Below, one piece after another: positions 1 to 6,400 of a stretch of DNA of 9,008 nucleotides (positions are counted from its first letter, which is position 1; each line of letters begins with the position of its first letter). Source of the DNA: Candidatus Melainabacteria bacterium. Its GTDB lineage: Bacteria; Cyanobacteriota; Vampirovibrionia; LMEP-6097. The notes under the pieces are model-generated. The model did not search any database. It was not told the DNA's origin and saw nothing but the letters and a program-made list of their open reading frames with translations. The stretch is from positions 436 to 9,443 of the forward strand of contig JAPPOW010000219.1 in NCBI GenBank assembly GCA_028817775.1. The letters run 5' to 3'. The position numbers and the translations under genes are program-made.

Positions 1-1
1 A

Positions 2-712
2 TTCTTAACTGAGTTTTTGAACAAAAATACCGTGCGTATCTCCAAAGCAGTAACTTCAATTCGTTACGGACACCTAGCAATTGAAGCACTCAAGAACAAT
101 AAAATCTTTGACTTTATAGCTAGAGCTCTTGACCCATTGTTTGTACCTTGGATGAATCTTGAGGATATTCACCTTGCTCGAGGAATGAGTGCTGGAGTGA
201 CCTTGATGGACTTTAGCCAAAACCGAATAGTTGGTGGTAGAGCAATGAGCAAGAGCGACAACTTCTTTAAAAATATCAAAGCAGGGATTCAAATCCTTGA
301 AGAAATTTTCAAAGGTGGACTTGGTGACAAACGTAAGATTTTTGTTGGCACTGAGAAAGATCAGGGACATACTATGGCAATCTTTGGCCACACTATTTTT
401 GTTGGCTCAATGCTTGGATTAATTTTTGGTGCTAATAAACGTAACCTAATGAACAAAATTGGTGGCTTGATTCGTAATATTGGTGGTTTTGCTGGTGATA
501 TGACCATGGTGCAACATCGAGATCCTGATATGAAACGAGCTGGAATCTTCTACGCCATCAATGCTGTGATTGATGCCCTGCAAAGATTCCTACCAAAAGA
601 AATCATCGATCCAATCAATCACTTCAATATGATTCTGAATAATATTGGTACTTACTTCTACGGTAAAATTTCTCAGAATAGAAACGAACAAGTCTTAGTA
701 GACTTTGCTTAG
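2..712 (+). CDS. Unrecognised protein, 3' part (5' end outside window)
   Basis: The frame is open from base 2 to a TAG at 710-712. A TTG at 17 could be a start, but there is no ribosome binding site and no stop before it, so the gene most likely begins outside the window. I do not recognise the family. Counting from the TTG, the protein has a basic N-terminus, a central Lys/Gly-rich stretch (about 88-108), a hydrophobic segment at about 120-139 that could be one membrane helix or a buried helix, then a Gly/Ile/Asn-rich region (147-160) and an amphipathic helical tail. There is no signal peptide in the visible part and no catalytic motif I can name. It converges on pheS and overlaps it by four bases. 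The long open frame and ordinary protein-like composition support a real gene; the function is unknown. Confidence 0.75.
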   Translation, partial: FLTEFLNKNTVRISKAVTSIRYGHLAIEALKNNKIFDFIARALDPLFVPWMNLEDIHLARGMSAGVTLMDFSQNRIVGGRAMSKSDNFFKNIKAGIQILEEIFKGGLGDKRKIFVGTEKDQGHTMAIFGHTIFVGSMLGLIFGANKRNLMNKIGGLIRNIGGFAGDMTMVQHRDPDMKRAGIFYAINAVIDALQRFLPKEIIDPINHFNMILNNIGTYFYGKISQNRNEQVLVDFA

Positions 713-1755
713 AACTGGTTTAGAAAACGCTGATCCCCATTGAACATAAATCTAATGTCATTGATTTTATACTTAAGCATGGCAAATCTATCGATACCCA
801 AGCCAGCAGCAAATCCAGAATATTTCTCAGGATCAATCCCTGCCATCTCTAGTACATTAGGATCAACCATACCGCAACCCATCAATTCAAGCCAGCCTCG
901 CTGACCACAAGTAGCGCAGCCTTTGCCCTTACAAAAGACACACTGGGCATCAAGTTCAGCTGATGGCTCTGTGAATGGAAAGAAGTCTGGTCTAAATCTA
1001 GTTGGCACATCAGTACCAAAAAACTGTTTAAGAAATTCATTAAGTACCCACTTCATATGACCAAAGTTCACGTTCTCCTCAATCATCATCACTTCTAATT
1101 GATGAAAAAATGGCATCTTGCGAGCATTGACTTCTTCATTACGGTAAACCCGTCCGTGACCAATAATCCTGAATGGAGGCTTAAGCCGCTCCATCGCCCG
1201 AATCTGAATAGAAGAAGTATGCGATCTCAACAAGACTTCTTCACCGAGTTTGGTATAGAAAGTATCTTGCTCATCACGTGCCGGATGATCCTCTGGAGTG
1301 TTGAGTGCAGTAAAGTTATAGTAAGTATTTTCAATTTCAGGACCATCGACTAATGAAAAACCCATTTTCTCAAAGATACTGACAATATCATTACTCACTT
1401 GAGTGAGTGGATGCAAATGCCCAAGCTTTGTGCCCAAACCAGGCAGGCTCGGATCGATCCTTTCTTGCTCAAGCTTAGCGTTAAGTTCAGCAGTTTCAAT
1501 TTTAGTCTTGGCTTCCTCAAAACTTTCGTTGATCAGCCCCAAAACTTTATTGATTAACTTACCAAATTCTGGTTTGTCTTCCTTAGGGACATCCTTCATA
1601 TTGCGGCGCATGTTTACAATCACACTCTTGTCACCAAGGTATTTAACCCGCAAATCATTGAGGCTTCTGGACTCATCTACCTCCGAGAAATCCTTAGTCG
1701 CATCAGCCACTAATCTCTCGAGTTCAAGTTTGGTATCTTGTAAAGTCACAGCCAC
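709..1755 (-). CDS. pheS: Phenylalanine--tRNA ligase alpha subunit (PheS)
   Basis: PheS is the catalytic subunit of the cytoplasmic alpha2-beta2 enzyme that charges tRNA-Phe with phenylalanine using ATP. The 348-residue length is normal for the family. An N-terminal coiled-coil arm (about 1-95) is followed by the class II synthetase core: motif 1 around 115-142, the RSHTSSIQIRAM stretch at 177-188, motif 2 at about 195-222 (GRVYRNEEVNA then FHQLE), FTEPSAELD at 261-269, and motif 3 at 314-326 (GFAAGLGIDRFAML). Cysteines 272, 275, 280 and 283 form a CxxC...CxxC cluster before GWLELMGCGMVDPNVL, as in a subset of bacterial PheS proteins. The start is GTG at 1755, two codons after an in-frame TAA; a second GTG at 1749 is possible. 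No Shine-Dalgarno is visible. pheT does not follow: the next gene downstream is convergent, so the beta subunit must be encoded elsewhere. Confidence 0.97.
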   Translation of the reverse strand: MAVTLQDTKLELERLVADATKDFSEVDESRSLNDLRVKYLGDKSVIVNMRRNMKDVPKEDKPEFGKLINKVLGLINESFEEAKTKIETAELNAKLEQERIDPSLPGLGTKLGHLHPLTQVSNDIVSIFEKMGFSLVDGPEIENTYYNFTALNTPEDHPARDEQDTFYTKLGEEVLLRSHTSSIQIRAMERLKPPFRIIGHGRVYRNEEVNARKMPFFHQLEVMMIEENVNFGHMKWVLNEFLKQFFGTDVPTRFRPDFFPFTEPSAELDAQCVFCKGKGCATCGQRGWLELMGCGMVDPNVLEMAGIDPEKYSGFAAGLGIDRFAMLKYKINDIRFMFNGDQRFLNQF

Positions 1756-1763
1756 AGCTTATG

Positions 1764-1772
1764 ATTCTAGCA
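1764..1772 (-). promoter_or_regulatory. Extended -10 promoter for pheS
   Basis: On the minus strand the sequence reads TGCTAGAAT, matching the extended -10 form TGnTATAAT with one mismatch. No convincing -35 box lies 17 bases upstream, which is acceptable for an extended -10 promoter. A transcript would start near 1757, only about two bases before the GTG at 1755 and eight before the GTG at 1749, so the pheS mRNA would be almost leaderless. Recognised by eye only. Confidence 0.45.
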
Positions 1773-1780
1773 GAAAAGCC

Positions 1781-1810
1781 TTGATTTTTAAGATAAAGAC
1801 ACGCTATATT
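1781..1810 (+). promoter_or_regulatory. Sigma-70-type promoter for the 92-residue gene
   Basis: TTGATT at 1781-1786 (4 of 6 to the -35 consensus) and TATATT at 1805-1810 (5 of 6 to the -10 consensus) are separated by 18 bases. The expected start, about seven bases after the -10 box, coincides with the A of the ATG at 1817, implying a leaderless message. An overlapping TATTAT at 1807-1812 is an alternative -10 with poorer spacing. The promoter lies back to back with the pheS promoter. Confidence 0.45.
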
Positions 1811-1816
1811 ATCTGC

Positions 1817-2095
1817 ATGAATGAAACGAAACCGGCTTTTGTAGGACAACCAGGCAGTGGAGCAGTCGCTTGGCAGGATAGAGTGGATACTCCTGATTGG
1901 GAAAAGACAATTGTTCTAGAAAGACTAGCAGGTCTCAGAGGAGCTGAAAGAAGAGCCGAGATGGTTAAGCTCCAGGATGAATTATCCAACGAAAGAAGAG
2001 TGCGAGCTAAGTCTGTAAGAGTTGCCCTTGAAGCTCTATCAGAACCAGAAATGAATTCAGACGAAACCCAGTTAAGCGCAGAAACTCAAGAATGA
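1817..2095 (+). CDS. Small orphan protein, 92 residues
   Basis: The open frame extends upstream antisense to pheS, but that part is a shadow; the plausible start is the ATG at 1817, which follows a good promoter. The protein is hydrophilic. A short N-terminal segment with Gly and Trp (FVGQPGSGAVAWQDR) is followed by a highly charged, probably helical core (about 30-72, rich in Glu, Arg and Leu) and an acidic, Ser/Gln/Glu-rich tail. There is no membrane segment or signal peptide. It fills the otherwise empty 330 bases between pheS and folP and overlaps the folP stop convergently by 10 bases. I do not recognise a family. The reverse-strand alternative here looks like a shadow. Whether this is a real gene rests on promoter position and composition, so confidence is moderate. 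Confidence 0.6.
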   Translation: MNETKPAFVGQPGSGAVAWQDRVDTPDWEKTIVLERLAGLRGAERRAEMVKLQDELSNERRVRAKSVRVALEALSEPEMNSDETQLSAETQE

Positions 2096-2937
2096 TTTCT
2101 CAAATAATCAGCTCCAGCTGCAATAGCTAGTTGGTTATATTCCTTAGTGTATAAATCCAATTCTTCATTGCTGGCTTGAGGAGAATTTTTCCAAAGCTTC
2201 AAAAAACTTTTGCGGCTAGCACCAATCAAAACTGGCAAGCCAAATTCTTCTTTGATTTGAGGAATTAGATCTATAATCTCTAAGCTATGCTGCAAGTTCT
2301 TACCGAAACCCAATCCTGGATCAAAAATCAAGCGCTCTTGTTCAATACCATAGTCCGAGCAGAGTTCGATAGTCTGTGACCAAAATCTTTTGAGCTCTTC
2401 TAATAAACCTTGCTCATAAAAATCATCAGGGACATCAGCAGCTCTGATAATTGGTGGTACCCCAGCCTTGGAGTGCATACAAATTAATTTCACACTTGGA
2501 TCAATCTGCTCAGCTACTACTTTAAGCAAATCAGGATTTTGTAAACCTGTGACATCATTCAAGAAAGCAAATTTATTACCATGCTCTTTAAAGACCTGCT
2601 CAATCACTTCAGGCTTGCGGGAGTCTAGAGACAAAACGTCATTGCAAGGAGGAACGACGAAGCAATCCAATGCATCAGATCGAGCTGTTCCACTAGATTG
2701 CTTCGCTGTCGCTCGCAATGACGGCCATGCTTCCAAAAATGGCAATAAACGATTCAACTCAACCTGACTATCAATAGTCTCTGCAGTTGGACGAGTCGAC
2801 TCCGCCCCAATATCAAGGAAATCAGCAACTTGGAGCAAAGCCTCAGCTCGCTCAAGAGCCCACTGAGGCTCTAAATTCTGCTCAGCTCCATCTGAGAAAG
2901 AATCAGGCGTAAAGTTAAGAATTGCAAGCGTTACCAT
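2086..2937 (-). CDS. folP: Dihydropteroate synthase (FolP) with in-frame repeat insertion
   Basis: FolP condenses p-aminobenzoate with dihydropterin pyrophosphate to make dihydropteroate in folate synthesis; it is cytoplasmic and the sulfonamide target. Counting from ATG 2937 (283 residues), the family motifs are in order: NFTPDSFSDG at 8-17, DIGAESTRP at 42-50, LSLDSRKP at 102-109 with the pterin-site Asp105, NDVTG at 127-131, MHSKAGVPP at 154-162, FDPGLGFGKN at 205-214, GASRKSF at 239-245 and the terminal RNH (280-282). All expected binding residues look present. Residues 72-101, between the EAW helix end and the strand holding Asp105, are encoded by a palindromic repeat and are not typical of the family. 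ATG 2937 is chosen because it sits a normal distance before NFTPDSFSDG. The frame continues to a TTG at 3018, but that would translate the leader hairpin. The gene overlaps its convergent neighbour by 10 bases. Confidence 0.93.
   Translation of the reverse strand: MVTLAILNFTPDSFSDGAEQNLEPQWALERAEALLQVADFLDIGAESTRPTAETIDSQVELNRLLPFLEAWPSLRATAKQSSGTARSDALDCFVVPPCNDVLSLDSRKPEVIEQVFKEHGNKFAFLNDVTGLQNPDLLKVVAEQIDPSVKLICMHSKAGVPPIIRAADVPDDFYEQGLLEELKRFWSQTIELCSDYGIEQERLIFDPGLGFGKNLQHSLEIIDLIPQIKEEFGLPVLIGASRKSFLKLWKNSPQASNEELDLYTKEYNQLAIAAGADYLRNHS
2637..2723. repeat. 87-base palindromic repeat element inside folP
   Basis: The outer ends are a perfect inverted repeat, CGTCATTGC (2637-2645) and GCAATGACG (2715-2723); an inner pair, GAAGCAATC (2659-2667) and GATTGCTTC (2696-2704), is also perfect. 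The arms between these pairs are similar but of slightly different length (AAGGAGGAACGAC against GAGCGACAGC). The length is exactly 29 codons, so the folP frame is kept. Read on the minus strand it encodes SLRATAKQS near one end and DCFVV near the other, peptides I recall as typical translations of dispersed palindromic repeats in several bacterial genomes. Removing it leaves a short loop (EAW-P-NDV-LSLD type) like that of normal dihydropteroate synthases. I see no second copy in this window, so its dispersed nature is inferred. Confidence 0.8.
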
Positions 2938-2940
2938 ATC

Positions 2941-2946
2941 ACTTCC
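2941..2946 (-). promoter_or_regulatory. Likely folP ribosome binding site, inside the hairpin stem
   Basis: On the minus strand GGAAGT is followed by GAT and then the ATG at 2937. The GGA core stands six bases before the start codon, a usual Shine-Dalgarno distance, and no other purine-rich candidate is present. All six bases belong to the base-paired foot of the 68-base hairpin, so access by the ribosome would require opening of the stem. The match to a full Shine-Dalgarno sequence is only partial. Confidence 0.5.
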
Positions 2947-3008
2947 GGGTTGTAACAAGCGTAACACTTTGTCTATACAAAGCGTTACCTGCGTTACAAC
3001 CCGGAAGT
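2941..3008. repeat. 68-base near-perfect hairpin in the folP leader
   Basis: The outer stem is a perfect 16-base inverted repeat (2941-2956 with 2993-3008, ACTTCCGGGTTGTAAC and its complement). It is followed by a 4 by 4 internal loop (2957-2960, 2989-2992), an 11-base inner stem (2961-2971 with 2978-2988, one mismatch that is G-U in the folP-sense RNA) and a 6-base loop (2972-2977). The motif GTAACGC (minus strand) occurs twice within it and again at folP codons 2-4. It lies between folP and a divergent gene, has no T-run, and is therefore not a standard terminator. In the folP transcript the 3' arm ends in GGAAGT, four bases upstream of the ATG at 2937, so the likely ribosome binding site is paired. 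It could be a mobile palindrome, a regulatory structure, or both. Confidence 0.85.
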
Positions 3009-3113
3009 AATTCGTCAATACCGTAAATTCCTTGTTTTACAGTGCTTTTTATGGTCAGAAGCCGTTTAGAATTCCAAAAAAACGGGTATAACAGATAAAA
3101 GAAGGGCAGAAAA
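3009..3113. promoter_or_regulatory. Divergent control region between folP and the 66-residue gene
   Basis: This stretch must hold promoters for both directions. For the plus strand, TATAAC at 3087-3092 is a reasonable -10 without a good -35. For the minus strand (folP), TTGGAA (complement of 3072-3077) and CATAAA (complement of 3048-3053) are 18 bases apart and form a weak candidate, which would put the complete 68-base hairpin in the folP leader RNA. No operator-like repeat is obvious here. Confidence 0.3.
3101..3106 (+). promoter_or_regulatory. Shine-Dalgarno site of the 66-residue gene
   Basis: GAAGGG lies seven bases before the ATG at 3114. It is the clearest ribosome binding site in the window and fixes the start of the small gene, whose frame has no better alternative start. 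Confidence 0.6.
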
Positions 3114-3314
3114 ATGACGTACAATCCTATTTTCGAAGAAGAAATGGGCCGTGAGCAAGAACTCAAAGATTTAAGATTGGCCATTAAAAAAAGAGCGGGT
3201 ACCGATTCCGTGATGGATTTGGTCGATAGATGCACTAACTTTGTAAAATCACATCCAATTCTAACTACAATTGCGCTGGGAGTTTTTAGTAGCCAGCTTG
3301 GTAGAAAGTATTAA
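3114..3314 (+). CDS. Small protein with C-terminal membrane-anchor-like segment, 66 residues
   Basis: The ATG is preceded by a good Shine-Dalgarno site. Residues 1-30 are charged and probably helical (acidic first, then KDLRLAIKKR). Residues 31-48 form a second amphipathic stretch, and residues 49-62 (PILTTIALGVFSSQLG) are moderately hydrophobic, ending in the basic tail GRKY. The plan of a charged helix, then a His-Pro, then a short Gly-containing hydrophobic helix, then a basic end resembles the C-terminus of DUF883/ElaB-YqjD-type small membrane-anchored proteins. The resemblance is architectural, not a sequence match I can prove. The hydrophobic segment is short for a membrane helix. It is divergent from folP and convergent with the PEPC-like gene. 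Function unknown. Confidence 0.65.
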   Translation: MTYNPIFEEEMGREQELKDLRLAIKKRAGTDSVMDLVDRCTNFVKSHPILTTIALGVFSSQLGRKY

Positions 3315-3339
3315 GCACAATTAAAACCTACTAGTGTAT

Positions 3340-3464
3340 CAAATCTGTTCTCGAAGCTACAGATACGAGGCGTGTGAAGCGACGACGATTGAAGTTTACT
3401 TGGCGTAAATGCAATGAGGAGGAGCGAGCACAACAAAGTAGCTGGAGCTTCCAGGACAGATTTG
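3340..3464. repeat. 125-base imperfect palindrome after the PEPC-like gene
   Basis: The outer arms at 3340-3362 and 3442-3464 are complementary at 20 of 23 positions (CAAATCTGT at the outer end is perfect). Near the centre, 3388-3399 and 3405-3415 (ATTGAAGTTTAC and GTAAATGCAAT) can pair across a 5-base turn with a small bulge; the region between is only partly complementary. The right arm ends at the base next to the PEPC-like stop codon (3465-3467). CTAGT flanks both sides (3331-3335 and 3465-3469), which might be a chance match or a target duplication. It sits between convergent genes, so it could stop transcription from both sides, although there is no clear T-run. The central sequence GCAATGAGGAGGAGCGA resembles the arm of the folP repeat (GCAAGGAGGAACGA). 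Confidence 0.65.
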
Positions 3465-6400
3465 CTAGTCGATGCAGCCGTTACCAAAGGTAGACGCTCC
3501 AGCAGCAAAAGCTTTACGCAGCAAATCCAATAAATTCTCTGGAAGCTTTTCAGCATCAAGTGGGTTAAGCTGCTGGTTTTTGGCATGCTGTAAAATCTCT
3601 GACATTGCATAGGCAATTCCCAAACGCGGCACCGCTGCATCATTCCGGCGTGCAATCAAAAGCTCACGCAAATCAGTTTGCTCTTGCATCAGCTCACCAA
3701 GTTTAACATTCTCAGCATCAGCGACTTGGTAATTCTTGACAGCGGCAACAAAATTCAAAACCTCTTGCTGGGCTTGATAGAGCTTATTCAAAAGTTTGTC
3801 TTCACTTGCTTGGTAATTAGCATCTGTAGCCAATTCAATCACGGCATGAGCTTTACGGTAACAATCCTGGTCAGCACTAATGATGCCCTTCTCTAGCGAG
3901 TCAATAATATGACGCAAGAGTTGCGATTCCTGACTAGCACTATCTTGGTAATAAGACTTGATTTGATCCATCAAGTTTTGATCTTGCATTAATTTACCAA
4001 AACCATAGAAGCTAACATGATTACCACCAAGTAAACTAAACATCGCTGCATATGGAATCGCCCGCACATCACCAAGAATTTTGACCACTTCTTCAATTGG
4101 CAAAGCTCCAGACAATTTATCCAAATCATTGAGATAATCAGGTTGATCTAGGTATTCCTTAAGTTGTGCACCTGACCTAGAAGTCGGTCTAGAAGCAATA
4201 TTGAACAAGTCAAGAAAAACCAATGGGGACTTGATCACATGGCGAAAATAATTTCGCAGAGTTGCTTCATCTTCAACCTTGGTATCATCCTCAAGATCCA
4301 AGCCAAACACTTCAGAACGTAGTGACAAACGCAAGCTTTGGACCATAGTCTGCATCATGTTTACAAATTTTTCATCCAGTACAAAGTTCCTACGGTATAG
4401 CTTAGCTAGCTTACCTGTTTCGGCAACTGTAAACTCAGCTTGACGCTGAGCAATCATGGCAATACCGGTCAAGAAATCCTGCACCGCTTGCTTGGTGCGC
4501 AAACCTGAGGCTAGTTGCTGAGCGCCACCACCTTGCAAAGTGCGCTCATAATAAGCGATAGAACCAAGTGGTTGAGTACACTTAACAGTATCCTTGAATT
4601 CTAGACCACCACCACGTTCAACCGGTTCACCCCAACCATCAAAGTTAATCATCTTGACTTCAGTTAAACCTGAGGCTTTCCACAAATCAGCTTGAAAGAA
4701 ATTATTACCCAAAATTAATTCTCGCTTGAGATCAGTGCCTGGATCATAGTCAAAGAATTCTTCAAATTCATTCATAGCAATTACAGCAACTTCAAGTTCT
4801 GATTTAATTTCTGAACTGCTAGCTTCCACTCCAGCCGTAAGCTGCATCCAAGCATCAAGCTGTGATTTATCACCCTGCAAACGATACAATAAATGAGCAT
4901 TAAAGACTTTAACCACAATAGTATCAAGTTGCTTAGAACGAAACATCTCCCACTGAGAAGCGGTGAAACCATTTTGCTTACCACTATCTGAAGGTCCGCG
5001 CATTTTAATAAAACGTCCCTGCTGGGCAATCAAATACTGATGCCAAGCGGTATTAGTCAGGGCATCAATAGTCACACGATATGAATTTCGCAAATCACAG
5101 ATCTGCTCAGTCAGAGGCACTATCTCTAATCTTGAATAAGGCGGTTGCTGACGCACAGCTGGGGTGAATGCCAGCATAGTTTTAGCAATGACAAGCGCGT
5201 TGAGCATATCTTCAAAACTAGCATTCATACTAATGATGAGACGTTTAATGCCACCAAGCTCAGCCAAGGTCAGTAAATCATAGGTTTGTAGAAGTTTATG
5301 CTGAGACTTTTCTGATTCACTACTATACTGCAAAGTAATCTTTTGCCGCAAAGTTCCATAATTAACAGTTGGCTTGTAGTCAGAAAATAATTTAATTGGC
5401 TTGGCTGATTTTTTAGGCAATTCAAATTCAACTACATAATTAGTTTTGTTAGGCACTTGCCGCTCCCATAAAGCTGTCAGGAATTTACATAGCGTAGCTA
5501 GGGTATCAGCCCCCTGGCGGCTATGCCCATGTGAACCAAAGTCACCAAAAACTTGAGCTTTGCGAATAAGTAGATCAATTTGTTTTGTACTGTGATCCCT
5601 TACATTAGAGCTCTTGTTAGCACGAATCAACTCAAGTGGTCTAACAATATCCTCAAACACGTCAAATGATTTAAAGAGCTTAACTCCTTCTTTATTCATT
5701 TCAGTGGTGCGCAAAAGTTGAGCAAGCACCGTTTCAAGCTTAAGCAAAATCCCAAATTGAATCACCACTCTATAAGCTTGGTGAGGATTAGTTATCATTT
5801 CTTGATACTTTTCTATCAAACCATCATAGAAGCGCTTGAAGTCCTCATCAACAAACAAAGTCTTGCTTGGATAAGCCGGATTATCAGTAAAATCATCACT
5901 CAAATTTTGCCAAAGACGATTGAGTTCGATTTTGTACTTAGTGAGAAACTCAATCCGTTCTTGAAAAACAGAACTTAAATGCTCTTCTTCGCTAACAGCT
6001 GGATTACCATCAATATCTCGTGCCACCCAACTATGCACCTTGAAAAAATTTGCAGGCAGACGAAACTCACCACCTTGAGTCTTTTGTAATTGCCGTTCAA
6101 TTGCTTGAACTGTCTCAGGAATTATATTCCAAGCTTCGGCCAAATTATCAAGAAAGTTCCTGCTCTCATCCACTGGTCTCAATCTATCTGAGTTATAAGG
6201 CTTGGCTCTAACCATGTGTGAGACTGCAATACTCAAATCTTCAAGCAAGTCCTCAACCTGCTCTCCGTCAAAATCCGCCCAAGCTTCTGGCGCAACTCTA
6301 GTAGCAAGCTCCTGGATGGTCTCTACCATAGATTTGATATGGTGAATATAATCGGGCTGAATACCAGCAGTAGGATGGGCTGTCAAAACCAGGTTAGCAG

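Noticed and set aside
1403..1816. Upstream continuation of the plus-strand frame that ends at 2095
   Set aside because: It is antisense to well-supported pheS codons and its composition is that of a shadow frame; only the part from the ATG at 1817 is accepted.
1804..1989. Minus-strand 61-codon frame in the pheS-folP gap
   Set aside because: It lies opposite the better supported plus-strand gene, has Ser/Leu-rich shadow composition and no ribosome binding site.
2468..2767. Plus-strand 99-codon frame across the folP repeat
   Set aside because: It is antisense to conserved folP motifs; the frame is open because palindromic repeats often lack stops on both strands.
2938..3018. A longer folP start at TTG 3018, giving a 27-residue N-terminal extension
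   Set aside because: The extension is a translation of the leader hairpin, has no family similarity, and the ATG at 2937 has a plausible ribosome binding site and the normal distance to NFTPDSFSDG.
3331..3469. CTAGT on both sides of the 125-base palindrome as a target site duplication
   Set aside because: Only five bases match, the left copy is four bases away from the arm, and the right copy contains the stop codon, so chance cannot be excluded; kept as a note and not as a feature.
3311..3655. Minus-strand 114-codon frame overlapping the PEPC-like 3' end
   Set aside because: It overlaps the real PEPC-like frame and reads through the palindrome; it looks like a shadow, with no sign of a frameshifted PEPC end in it.
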